From: Anthonomus grandis grandis
Lineage: Eukaryota; Arthropoda; Insecta; Coleoptera; Curculionidae
Assembly (NCBI RefSeq): GCF_022605725.1
Contig: NC_065547.1
Location: 22,671,167 to 22,735,166, forward strand
Direction: 5' to 3'
DNA: 64,000 nucleotides
This document shows positions 56,401-57,949 of the stretch, one piece after another (positions within the stretch are counted from its first letter, which is position 1; every line of letters starts with the position of its first letter). The position numbers and the translations under genes are program-made. The notes below the pieces were generated by a model. That model ran no database searches. It saw only the letters and a list, made by a program, of their open reading frames with translations, and was not told the DNA's origin.

Positions 56401-57462
56401 ACATTTTAATTGATAATTTTTTCGAGCACTGACTAAACCTAATTAACAGAACGCGTTGTGGAAAAACTAAGTTACCCACGTTAAGTGAATAAAGTCTTAG
56501 ACTGGTGTTGTTTCGCTTTGTGCATCATCTATTTTACCCATGTCGCGTTTTGCTCGTTCTGCTTTACCCACAACAAATTTTTAATAAAACAATGAATAAA
56601 AAAACCTTTTATTTAAAGGTTTATTATTAAAGCTACCTATGACATAAATACATAAGACATGTGTGTGATAGTGATATTGAAGAAAATACAAAAACAAAAA
56701 GGAAAAATATGTCAAACATAAGTAAAAAATTATTTGTTTTTACTCTTATGGCATTTAGCATGGCATATTTAGACAATTTCTAAATATCCTTCGTCTGATA
56801 ATAAGAACGACCTGTCTTTTTTTCTTACATTAAGTTCTGTATTCTTCGTTCAAAAAATTCAGCTTTCATTTAGCTTCTTTCATCAGCTTTCCTTCATAGA
56901 ATATTTTCGAAAATAAACACAACAAATCACAAAGCATAAATGAAGAAAACACACCTGTCTCAGAGTGATGCCGACCACTTACAAACTTTGTATTTTTTAT
57001 TATATTTTAGAACATTTCCTGGCGATTTAAGGTAAACTCTACAACTTTCATATTTAAAGTTTTTTTGCCCCATTCCGTATAATAACCGAGATAGTTTTTG
57101 TCTAAATATAAAGAACAATCCTGTACAGTAGAACCAGTTATTAATTTTATTAACACTTACCCATAACTGTAAGGCAGCACCACTTTCTACCAACCAAAAG
57201 TCAATGGCGTCAACAGCCACTCGGACCAACTTATACTTCAACTTATGTTCTGAATAAGTGACATTCGAAGTACTGCTAACATTAACTGGGTCTTCCGATG
57301 ATGGCTGTGCAACAGATGAAATTCTAACGGAGTTTCGCGTTCTGTCCTCACTGTCCCTTTTCCTTTGTTTCTGATCTCCCTTACCTTGGGTTGAACTCAA
57401 ACCTGATCCTTTGGTAATCAGGCTGGTGCCACTGTTTTTGGGTTGAAGCAAGTGCTGGATCG
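3083..57462 (-). CDS. tweek: Tweek/KIAA1109 (BLTP1)-like giant lipid-transfer protein, internal part, 23 exons
   Basis: Bridge-like lipid-transfer protein of the Tweek/KIAA1109/BLTP1 family. In the family these are very long proteins that carry lipids along a hydrophobic groove at membrane contacts; fly Tweek is linked to synaptic vesicle recycling. Seen here: 23 minus-strand exons joined by GT/AG sites, with phase conserved across all 22 junctions and 4386 coding nt (about 1462 residues). Recognised conserved stretches include SSENHSEAFFSADED in exon 7, MISPLLLESLQRFVDSLTP in exon 12, FNFAAPPRAPITRKIDYTR in exon 18 and LDWNLLSTASPAINAWMNP in exon 19. The family is about 5000 residues, so this is only part of it. 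No start codon, N-terminal chorein-like region or C-terminus was found. No exon is broken, so the gene looks functional although its large introns are full of transposons. Family assignment is from recognition, not from a search. Confidence 0.85.
3673..4733 (+). mobile_element. DD41D mariner-like element with TA duplication and about 95-bp TIRs
   Basis: Flanked by TA (3671-3672, 4734-4735). The ends begin CAGGGT and the arms pair for about 95 bp; the left arm carries about 24 extra T/A-rich bases. The transposase remnant starts with a helix-turn-helix piece (NQELADMHLAYGATN) and then passes at once into the catalytic region (LWTDEASFTRDG, WFQHDGEAAHF, TSLDFFLW). About 150 residues normally between them are missing. 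A frameshift near 4320 splits the C-terminal part. It cannot be autonomous but may be mobilised in trans. Confidence 0.85.
4740..6540. other. AT-rich intron DNA, nothing recognised
   Basis: Long AT runs and short ORFs only. A minus-strand open frame at 4666-4932 partly overlaps the mariner TIR and matches nothing I know. Confidence 0.3.
6541..7225 (+). pseudogene. RTE-type endonuclease tail and linker remnant
   Basis: Plus-strand frames read GNQINHVIIDAGQERNVLDV, then ADSDHFLVKAKIRVRIYRAK. This matches the last motifs of the apurinic-type endonuclease (N-x-IDHVLID and SDH) of RTE-clade retrotransposons. The following stretch (KPKTQHRNHWYEDCEDAMEK) looks like the endonuclease-RT linker. Many stops; the RT part is missing. 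Confidence 0.7.
7300..8480. other. Intron DNA, no gene seen
   Basis: AT-rich with scattered short ORFs and a homopolymer T run near 7758-7770. Nothing identifiable. Confidence 0.3.
8551..8671 (-). CDS. tweek: tweek-like exon 22
   Basis: 121 nt, acceptor caatag, donor TTGG|gtaggt. A second GT lies four bases downstream, but only this donor keeps phase with exon 23. It encodes ESGFTDGEQSGNEEADITD and HARLLHAGVILRPNAQHRNL. It is less AT-rich than its surroundings. The acceptor lacks a clear pyrimidine tract, so the 5' edge is less certain than for other exons. Confidence 0.75.
8978..10480 (+). pseudogene. Possible piggyBac-like element remnant
   Basis: A TTAA at 8978-8981 is followed by CACGTTCGCGGATAAGACGG and the palindrome GACGG/CCGTC (8997-9012), resembling a piggyBac left end. 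Further on, 9720-9800 encodes an acidic run (DNSFSDNDVVEL), and 10024-10311 encodes ASMNKYSNRLIKR and ITDIRQFLALWML. These fit the N-terminal half of a piggyBac transposase (ETN-Y-like and FLGL-like motifs) loosely. No catalytic domain or right end was found. It could be another DDE family. Confidence 0.35.
9390..9420. repeat. Perfect 14-bp hairpin
   Basis: Arms 9390-9403 and 9407-9420 are perfect inverted copies around a 3-base loop (GTA). Two tandem copies of ttgtctatgggt follow at once. It lies inside the possible piggyBac remnant. Confidence 0.8.
11060..12030 (+). pseudogene. RTE-type reverse transcriptase remnant
   Basis: Across shifting frames: NIITRRLESKLDSYQ, then a degraded AGFR..TNGHLQLTKILIEKSVEYNKPS (11270-11330) and KNFDSI, the motif around the first catalytic Asp of RTE reverse transcriptases. 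Near the end, 11930-12020 gives RRCG..GVGME and KRIIEWP, matching the typical C-terminal tail after the RT. Stops and deletions throughout. Order and content point to one 5'- and internally-deleted copy. Confidence 0.7.
12030..13430. other. Intron DNA around the hammerhead-like motif
   Basis: Apart from 12556-12591 nothing was recognised. An open frame at 12112-12300 has no known motif. Confidence 0.3.
12556..12591 (+). ncRNA. Isolated hammerhead-like core
   Basis: CTGATGA at 12558-12564, one extra T, stem II GGACAC/GTGTCC (566-571/576-581, loop CGCT), then GAA and palindromic ACATGT-C. This is the same layout as the Penelope-linked modules in this window, but stem I pairing is absent, so it is probably a decayed terminal-repeat fragment. 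Confidence 0.4.
13437..13559 (-). CDS. tweek: tweek-like exon 21
   Basis: 123 nt, phase 0 at both ends, acceptor tttctacag, donor CAGGAG|gtaagt. It encodes GVIVLSRQWKNTLYTPLMSQ and KPMNVTIAVPDIQE. Confidence 0.87.
13740..14660 (+). pseudogene. Weak non-LTR retrotransposon remnant
   Basis: The clearest piece is 14581-14645, LGSRKAPGVDDITAKIIKD, matching the start of non-LTR reverse transcriptase domains (K-APG-D-I). Upstream frames (CGGDVAVLIK near 13880) could be endonuclease, but the match is poor. A short GAAA microsatellite interrupts the RT at 14650-14670. Confidence 0.45.
14700..15400. other. No gene recognised
   Basis: Unassigned intron DNA; a moderately GC-richer patch at 14800-14950 has no open frame worth naming. 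Confidence 0.3.
15410..16160 (+). pseudogene. DD41D mariner transposase remnant
   Basis: Fragments in order: DLVAKFCETGSVS (end of the DUF4817-like helix-turn-helix), SLRILAEQTGISHETVRNIL (second helix-turn-helix), DDDFDKRIDFCEFMSRQVD, and TFQQDGAPSHYFF (second catalytic Asp). Several stops and frameshifts; the region around the first catalytic Asp is lost. Confidence 0.75.
16165..17285. other. Intron DNA, nothing recognised
   Basis: AT-rich, no repeats or open frames that I can identify. Confidence 0.3.
17290..17451 (-). CDS. tweek: tweek-like exon 20
   Basis: 162 nt, phase 0 at both ends, acceptor atttttag, donor AGACAA|gtaagt. It encodes SRYGKLTPLGQTLHDDPSLQ and YIESNLKESEIPPLYTLRQ. The intron to exon 19 is 103 bp. 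Confidence 0.9.
17555..17735 (-). CDS. tweek: tweek-like exon 19
   Basis: 181 nt, donor CCAAAG|gtacat. It completes the Arg of DYTR and encodes LDWNLLSTASPAINAWMNPS, then RIVHMVRTMYKRSTATVACL. This is the best-conserved exon in the window. Confidence 0.93.
18233..19855 (+). mobile_element. DD41D mariner-like element with intact DUF4817-like N-terminus
   Basis: TA-CAGTGTGG at 18231 may be the left end; no convincing right partner was found. At 18911-19098 a start codon opens the DUF4817-like domain: RVEIIELYFINNQGARLTA and LVAKFRETGSVANKKR. Downstream frames give NPTLSTKKLSHVTRE, IFQQDGTLTHYT and SRWIGRRSAIE, ending IIPNILHNVREHF. A stop after the N-terminal domain and later frameshifts make it inactive. 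Confidence 0.75.
18290..18700 (+). repeat. Degenerate tandem duplication, period about 285 bp
   Basis: A block beginning cacccgtcgatttttgattt occurs near 18304 and again near 18588, each followed by a T-rich run and a partly G/C-rich tract. The word cgtcgattttt also flanks other DD41D elements (59480, 61150), so this may be sub-terminal repeat structure. Confidence 0.5.
20830..21870. repeat. Degenerate inverted repeat
   Basis: Sequence at about 20830-21010 (tctgagaataag, aaaaaatcaattttttaaattt) returns inverted at about 21600-21830. The right arm (21670-21870) is also related to 35625-35825. Probably a non-autonomous element; ends not resolved. Confidence 0.45.
21993..22927. mobile_element. 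Long-armed foldback element (MITE-like) with TA flanks
   Basis: Ends pair over about 300 bp per arm: the left starts CATGGTCTTTCCCCATATAT (21993) and the right arm, read inverted, starts CAGGATCTTTCCCCATATAT (22927). TA is present on both sides (21991-21992, 22928-22929). The central 300 bp has no coding potential. TA target and CAGG-type ends suggest mobilisation by a mariner/Tc1-type transposase. Confidence 0.8.
23023..23269 (-). CDS. tweek: tweek-like exon 18
   Basis: 247 nt, donor ACTCG|gtaagt. An acidic and Lys-rich linker (KVEKKNIEEESRNNELEKD) precedes the highly conserved ELKVVWFNFAAPPRAPITRK. The donor is 95 bp from the foldback element at 21993-22927. Confidence 0.92.
23325..23505 (-). 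CDS. tweek: tweek-like exon 17
   Basis: 181 nt, acceptor ttttttag, donor ATATTG|gtaaca. It encodes VTQLDELGTDDKLGFIMFEG and GLEGISLKVVKKSKFE, clear family signatures, then a Ser/Ala-rich tail. Confidence 0.9.
23915..24614 (+). mobile_element. DD41D mariner 3' fragment
   Basis: The frame at 23917-24174 encodes FQQDGAPPHYVLPVRQWLDD and ISPDITPLDFFLWGHLKS. Between the Asp of QQD and the Asp of LDFFL there are 41 residues, the basis for the DD41D call. A frameshift follows (WGTSSTHHRQ in the wrong frame), then NVRQEFEHRLYHC. The right end is AACACCCTG|TA at 24606-24616. The left half is missing. Confidence 0.8.
24734..25180 (+). mobile_element. Penelope-like terminal repeat, copy 1
   Basis: About 450 bp starting attataaatgtgttttaatt, with an A-run and T-run pair in the middle and ending near cacgaaattgaaaa. 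A close direct copy lies at 30496-30943 and an inverted one at 28511-28850. Standing alone, it is a solo or truncated remnant. Confidence 0.75.
25028..25070 (+). ncRNA. Hammerhead-ribozyme-like motif in Penelope repeat, copy 1
   Basis: Stem I AGTGTC (25028-25033) pairs with GACATT (25065-25070). The core is CTGAGGA (34-40), plus one extra T at 41. Stem II is GACTTA/TAAGTC (42-47/51-56) with loop ATA. GAA follows at 57-59. Stem III is only ACGT (60-63), and C64 would be the cleavage-site base. Hammerhead motifs with very short stem III are known in Penelope-like elements, where they may act as dimers. The extra core base makes activity uncertain. Confidence 0.6.
25190..27376. other. Intron DNA between Penelope copy 1 and the hAT element
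   Basis: AT-rich. TACAGTGTGTCTCAAAAAAG at 25607 looks like a mariner-type terminus, but I found no partner or coding region. Nothing else recognised. Confidence 0.3.
27950..28410 (+). pseudogene. hAT transposase N-terminal remnant (BED zinc finger)
   Basis: WSQTYSWIVKGKDILQAKC, then MICESHVTINHSGENN gives the CxxC and start of a BED finger. Further on, FQDSKIAERYSCGATKASKL (frame-shifted) fits the segment after BED in this hAT group. Several stops; the DDE core is missing or scrambled. Confidence 0.7.
28566..28608 (-). ncRNA. Hammerhead-like motif, inverted Penelope repeat
   Basis: The reverse complement is identical to 25028-25070 in all paired and core positions, including the extra T after the CTGAGGA core. 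Confidence 0.6.
28950..30236 (+). pseudogene. Penelope reverse transcriptase with GIY-YIG endonuclease, 5'-truncated
   Basis: RT motifs in order: ISLDVISLFTNIPTD (first Asp motif), KQIYGLGMGNCLSPICSDL, and FFKRFVDDIATCIP (VDD box). Then LPFLDI, WYHKPTFSERFLNY and finally the GIY-YIG domain VIYKIPCSDCQGLYVGQTGR with KTRISEHERS. Stops near 29377 and frame changes near 29430, 29630 and 29820 break it. It lacks the N-terminal third. Confidence 0.9.
30805..30847 (+). ncRNA. Hammerhead-like motif, downstream Penelope repeat
   Basis: Same as copy 1 except for one change: the base after the cleavage-site C is A (30842) instead of G, which breaks the first pair of stem I. Confidence 0.55.
31190..31600 (+). 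pseudogene. hAT transposase C-terminal remnant
   Basis: Frames give FKSLGAMALPNEPNMNNFLK, LTADHQVAYLKRNIAPNFKF and TLEAEYLSNMILPNLAKNLL. Placed as hAT because it lies inside the 8-bp-flanked element; family resemblance alone is modest. Frameshifts present. Confidence 0.55.
32308..32350 (-). ncRNA. Hammerhead-like motif, left arm of second Penelope element
   Basis: On the minus strand: GGC, core CTGATGA, extra T, stem II CCTCT/AGAGC (one mismatch, loop AACT), GAA, palindromic ACACGTGT, A, then GCC that can pair with the leading GGC. Confidence 0.5.
32514..32583 (-). other. tRNA-like block, left arm
   Basis: Near-identical inverted copy of 33227-33296, with a box-B-like GGTTCGATTCTC on the minus strand. 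Confidence 0.5.
32720..33190 (-). pseudogene. Penelope GIY-YIG endonuclease fragment
   Basis: Minus-strand translation: ELNVIKHIAFNNGFPLHLID, then FKTVNNLKNQLVSRVDKAGI, SGVYSLKCNAVYIGQSGRKI and STRIKEHVALFEKFF. This is the C-terminal linker and GIY-YIG core (GVY...YIGQSGR) of a Penelope-like element. The RT part is gone. Confidence 0.85.
33227..33296 (+). other. tRNA-like block with box A and box B
   Basis: About 70 bases with box-A-like TATAGCCGATAGG (33232-33244) and box-B-like GGTTCGATTCT (33278-33288) at tRNA spacing, and CAT where an anticodon could sit. The acceptor stem does not pair, so it is not a working tRNA. It looks tRNA-derived and could be an internal Pol III promoter. Confidence 0.5.
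33457..33497 (+). ncRNA. Hammerhead-like motif, right arm of second Penelope element
   Basis: Core CTGATGA (33460-33466), extra T, perfect stem II GCTCT/AGAGC with loop AACT, GAA, palindromic ACACGTGT. Stem I is lost here because GCC has become TCC. Confidence 0.45.
33865..34056 (-). CDS. tweek: tweek-like exon 16
   Basis: 192 nt, acceptor tttttggcag, donor AATAAT|gtaagt. It encodes VICLNIGKAHAQLRRLRNES, then a conserved SSILEDAVITAIPSYKSKV. It is followed by a 10.36-kb intron holding the hAT and Penelope elements. Confidence 0.88.
34113..34277 (-). CDS. tweek: tweek-like exon 15
   Basis: 165 nt, phase 0 at both ends, donor CAATTG|gtaaat. It encodes AKEVLERFLRPSVVRTKNKG and FLGLQTNTNSDVIQGEP. 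Its introns are 60 bp and 56 bp. Confidence 0.87.
34338..34481 (-). CDS. tweek: tweek-like exon 14
   Basis: 144 nt, phase 0 at both ends, acceptor tttttatag, donor CACCAG|gtaata. It encodes VNVTLLQVSIVEEIISFSAL and DLTCVSLFSVCFDNISVKF, which look strongly conserved in the family. Confidence 0.9.
34900..35260 (+). pseudogene. DD41D mariner transposase scrap
   Basis: LRLDYVETVLEENKNESARE recalls the DUF4817-like helix-turn-helix. MLSSDESTFEKDDFVNMHNY and GLGNPHYRVIEM match the first catalytic Asp region. The DNA between is deleted and the second half is missing. Confidence 0.55.
35625..35825 (+). repeat. Dispersed repeat also present at 21670-21870
   Basis: The two blocks align throughout (tcagaatatta, aacaactgaatatgtcaaa, tgtttatcttgaaaagta, ending near tttcctgt). 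No coding potential; probably ends of one non-autonomous family. Confidence 0.55.
36315..36452 (-). CDS. tweek: tweek-like exon 13
   Basis: 138 nt, phase 0 at both ends, acceptor tttttaag, donor CCCAAA|gtaagt. It encodes VTSVNVLKTTENVAKLCQPA and IVKQLQTAIFLPK. Confidence 0.87.
36523..36734 (-). CDS. tweek: tweek-like exon 12
   Basis: 212 nt, acceptor tctgttttag, donor GGACAG|gtaaaa. It encodes SFQEEELLSGQNDAG, then IVIVKLKGDLDVMISPLLLE and LQRFVDSLTPTVSNLHPLTV. This is one of the strongest family matches: a beta-rich segment typical of the repeating groove modules. Confidence 0.92.
36791..36943 (-). CDS. tweek: tweek-like exon 11
   Basis: 153 nt, acceptor tttcgtag, donor ACTCAG|gtaaat. It encodes SRFVPIMEPLSNGITSLKM and SPYVYVWDNDEVENDSG. 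It is flanked by 68-bp and 56-bp introns. Confidence 0.87.
37012..37168 (-). CDS. tweek: tweek-like exon 10
   Basis: 157 nt, acceptor attattctag, donor GTTG|gtacga. It encodes VNRLIVDSPMLMSSYVTHL and FERNSEGKLVYV. The phase-1 end joins exon 11 to give VYVGSRFVPIMEPLSNG. Confidence 0.87.
37501..37717 (-). CDS. tweek: tweek-like exon 9
   Basis: 217 nt, acceptor cttttag, donor ATGCAG|gtaaaa. It encodes TVQGLVTPYRYPTNRSVSP and the conserved end SAVGSQEDFTLVDLHMQ. It enters by completing an Arg codon from exon 8 and ends in phase 0. Confidence 0.87.
37718..38931. other. Intron DNA left of the Harbinger element
   Basis: Mostly AT-rich. An open frame at 38443-38667 (KIDQNVLVKITEINKGRLAP) has no family that I recognise and could be chance or an old transposon scrap. 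Confidence 0.3.
39154..39557 (+). pseudogene. Harbinger MADF (Myb-like) protein remnant
   Basis: MTNNSDFTKEFIEIFRAHKC, LWKVRDAVYANRAFRNKAYE and, after a stop and a 1-base shift near 39338, FRKELKKVKQSKRSGSSPDD with KPVLWYYDSLLF. These are the three helices of a MADF DNA-binding domain. It ends at ENAV followed by gtaagt, a good splice donor, so the original gene was probably spliced. Confidence 0.85.
39600..40480 (-). pseudogene. Harbinger transposase remnant
   Basis: Minus-strand order: KKDT..MRQAISAEERLLVTLRYL, LSMEDLKFTAI, then ALVNANYKFVYVNVGCNG and RVSDGGFFECTDF, FVFVADDAFALNENILKSYP, and SPEQRIFNYRLSRARR. These are HARBI1-type DDE motifs, with the second acidic residue in VADDAF. The segment with the first catalytic Asp (GxIDGTHV-like) is deleted, and stops occur after SYP. 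Confidence 0.88.
40626..40781 (-). CDS. tweek: tweek-like exon 8
   Basis: 156 nt, acceptor ttttttacag, donor CACAG|gtcagt. It encodes SSELSIVTDRNGISSYHRTI and LRLSTHRSDHEIHTPEHR. The right end of the Harbinger element (40598) lies only 25 bp inside the downstream intron from this donor. Confidence 0.85.
40842..41005 (-). CDS. tweek: tweek-like exon 7
   Basis: 164 nt, acceptor tattccag, donor CAAAG|gtaggc. It encodes VQRTTSMSSENHSEAFFSAD and more; SSENHSEAFFSADED is among the clearest family signatures in the window. A 60-bp intron separates it from exon 8. Confidence 0.9.
41370..41478. repeat. ATA trinucleotide microsatellite
   Basis: About 24 uninterrupted TAA/ATA units to 41442, a short break (atcatcatataatc), then ATT units to 41478 in inverse sense. 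It abuts the degenerate mariner copy. Confidence 0.97.
41645..42540 (-). pseudogene. DD41D mariner transposase remnant
   Basis: On the minus strand: helix-turn-helix scraps (GLITEEDEL, ITGTAFNVNLSPSTVHKVL), NDFDRRNFVSKCSN, MIFSDEATFTLNGRVNR (first Asp), CMVRYSGRKSFRTLLFYDTL and SFQQDGVPLHYALPVRNYLD to TPLDYFLWGYLKSK. The D-to-D spacing is 41. Frameshifts at several points. It is closest to the copy at 59535-61113. No TIRs found. Confidence 0.8.
43022..43397 (-). CDS. tweek: tweek-like exon 6
   Basis: 376 nt, donor AAAGAG|gtatgt. It encodes a hydrophilic, low-complexity region rich in Ser, Asp and Lys (for example KLDSDSKLNSDKTKLN), probably a disordered linker, ending FNASESIHSLGGMITSEEKL. 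The linker is the least conserved-looking part of the gene. It is identified by splice phase and by its position 58 bp from exon 5. Confidence 0.8.
43456..43719 (-). CDS. tweek: tweek-like exon 5
   Basis: 264 nt, acceptor aaattttag, donor ATAAA|gtgagt. It encodes VNEPGRDPGYGQSILHENS followed by FRTPPYIFGEITLQDTL, then a Ser/Lys-rich linker. It follows the largest intron in the window (10.76 kb, 43720-54480). Phase agrees with exon 4 on one side and exon 6 on the other. Confidence 0.85.
44298..47274. mobile_element. Composite long-TIR element with nested DD41D mariner
   Basis: Outer arms of about 340 bp (44298-44635 and 46935-47274) start CAGGATGCGTCAGC/CAGAGTGCGTCAGC with TA on both sides (44296-44297, 47275-47276). 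Inside is a second inverted repeat (about 44803-44920 and 46226-46345) around the transposase at 45017-46049. Each outer arm also contains a 60-bp TA-flanked unit with CAGGGTG...CACCCTG ends (44417-44476). Confidence 0.8.
45017..46049 (-). pseudogene. DD41D-type mariner transposase remnant
   Basis: The start codon at 46049 opens MNYSRKELVEMIYALGAAER, KLKERFERTGSVTYEKHERV and VVETPQRSTRQLARELPLG, a full DUF4817-like and second helix-turn-helix region (122 residues). After a damaged middle, 45382-45017 encodes DTFEQDGAHYSQAVMHYLGD and RSPDLTKMDFLFWEYV. Two residues are missing after QDGA, giving a spacing of 39. The first catalytic Asp region is degraded. Confidence 0.82.
47280..47770. other. 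AT-rich, no gene seen
   Basis: No open frame or repeat recognised between the composite element and the Penelope fragment. Confidence 0.3.
47776..47988 (+). pseudogene. Third Penelope-like GIY-YIG fragment
   Basis: Plus-strand frame VGQSGRKVSQKIKEHKRPFF, then LLHACDKGKNLDLLESLEIN to the stop at 47986. VGQSGRK...IKEH matches the GIY-YIG core; the N-terminal GVY half is absent. No terminal repeat was identified. Confidence 0.7.
48070..49587 (-). mobile_element. DD41D mariner-like element with about 260-bp TIRs
   Basis: Ends CAGTGCGCCTCTTAATTGTC (48070) and CAGTGCGGCTCTTAATTGTC (from 49587, inverted), with TA on each side. The arms pair for about 260 bp. On the minus strand, 49370-48380 holds the transposase remnant: LPRRVVLPVGKIQGVPAIRK, AEHLYLNMLENAVEPLIVEI, TVFQQDGAPLHFSRNVREYL, then after a frameshift SDLTPLDFFLWGYLKQKVYV. 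The N-terminal helix-turn-helix is missing, so it is non-autonomous. Confidence 0.85.
50060..50260 (+). repeat. Inverted partial copy of the element's own transposase exon
   Basis: 50060-50240 repeats, in opposite orientation, the exon 1 segment at 51680-51880 with roughly 90% identity (ttgagcacaacaatgatcgc, ggataaaatcagatcaggat). It then jumps at gaattcggcacgag to a second partial repeat of the same segment (gcagtagacgtaacaaaacc). A transcript across the element could fold into a hairpin of about 170 bp. Confidence 0.85.
50486..51965 (-). pseudogene. Spliced DDE transposase (IS630/Tc1-like), lightly damaged
   Basis: Exon 1 (51965-51460) starts MPKKRYNRYNEQSQLMILN, with a helix-turn-helix-like region and, after a 1-base shift near 51590, the first Asp motif TPVFIDETWIFSKGSF. 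The intron 51211-51459 has GT/AG ends (AGTGAAG|gtaaaa, tttttaag|GTCATC) and restores the frame as SEGHRYIVVHAG. Exon 2 gives SFIIVDNASYHSGLLEEIPR (second Asp) and LPPYHCQFNAIEMV (Glu), then a stop at 50768-50770 where Trp is expected, and a very acidic tail (DEDDDDEDNISDFSSDSD). Only one stop and one shift, so it is young. I do not know the subfamily name. Confidence 0.78.
52240..53720 (-). pseudogene. Jockey-like non-LTR retrotransposon remnant
   Basis: Minus strand, in order: DCQQINSIKNCQARLLDRII (endonuclease tail), TKFKEFRSKIKSDIDSVI (linker), FTENDVLLALKTVKLKSIVG with SDKIP (RT start), SSQVDVVYTDL (first Asp motif) and MELQNNITLLDTWCKNNNLS with LKDLGVV (after the FMDD box, which is lost). 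Stops are frequent. The arrangement matches jockey/I-type elements. Confidence 0.75.
53725..54478. other. Intron DNA, nothing recognised
   Basis: No coding potential or repeat that I can identify. Confidence 0.3.
54481..54630 (-). CDS. tweek: tweek-like exon 4
   Basis: 150 nt, acceptor gattttcag, donor ATATGCA|gtatat. It encodes NPPQGSEHLELQSLHVVV and ends QFHM plus two bases of a Gln codon. Exons 3 and 5 would also join in phase without it, so it could be skipped without a frameshift. The conserved-looking sequence and proper splice sites argue that it is used. Confidence 0.75.
55423..55734 (-). CDS. tweek: tweek-like exon 3
   Basis: 312 nt. It completes a Lys codon from exon 2 and ends at CAG|gtaatt. 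It encodes MEQQDLWLEVGAINFGPLI, LKKLWFLWPDL and a Cys-rich stretch KCGCTGGCTFFGS. The Met near its start is internal and not an initiator, because an acceptor lies 10 bases upstream and the frame is open across the junction. Confidence 0.85.
55797..55924 (-). CDS. tweek: tweek-like exon 2
   Basis: 128 nt, entering in phase 0 and ending two bases into a codon. The acceptor is ttttttag and the donor AGCAA|gtaaga. It encodes LSPVRLASCNLHGKQVN and SMSLRQLVWHP; the SCNLHGKQV piece is a recognised family signature. The 62-bp intron to exon 3 is one of ten minimal introns in the gene. Confidence 0.85.
55925..57160. other. Intron between exons 2 and 1, no element identified
   Basis: AT-rich, with the word caacgcg/acgcgttgtgg repeated around 56366-56462. 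An open frame at 56229-56432 matches nothing known. Confidence 0.35.
57161..57462 (-). CDS. tweek: tweek-like exon 1 of window (most 5')
   Basis: 302 nt. The acceptor is ttttag and the donor TGG|gtaagt. It begins with two bases of a split codon and ends on a whole codon. It encodes IQHLLQPKNSG, then a Ser/Arg/Lys-rich linker, and ends in a conserved-looking piece around FWLVESGAALQLW. Earlier exons must lie beyond it; none was found between 57463 and 64000. Confidence 0.8.
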
Positions 57463-57949
57463 CTAAAAATTTATATAATTTTAATTTATGCGATATTTTC
57501 TACGACTACATTACAAAACTCGAAATTAATCCCATATAAATAATTTGGAATCAATCAGAGCAAAAAATATTTTCCGACTTTCATATAAATTTTTGTCTTG
57601 TATCATTCTCCCTTTTTACAAGCTATAACTTTTAATACCTTGCATAAAGGACGAAATTAATCATTATTCCACGATCCTATTCTACATTATTCCATCATGC
57701 AAATTTTAAAGTACTCTCCTCTCACACGTACTTTGAGACTATGAGCTTAATTTTAACTTTCTTGTAAAAAAATTACAAACGGGTTAAGCTCCTTTTAAGC
57801 CTCAAATAGAAACAAACCTTCAACTAACAAATTTGACCCAATTTTATAACAATATTATAGTTGAAATTTTCTATTTTGGTATGTTGTATTTAGCATTAGG
57901 GCTATCTACTTTCTAATTCACCTTCTGAAATACTCGGTATTTGTTTACA

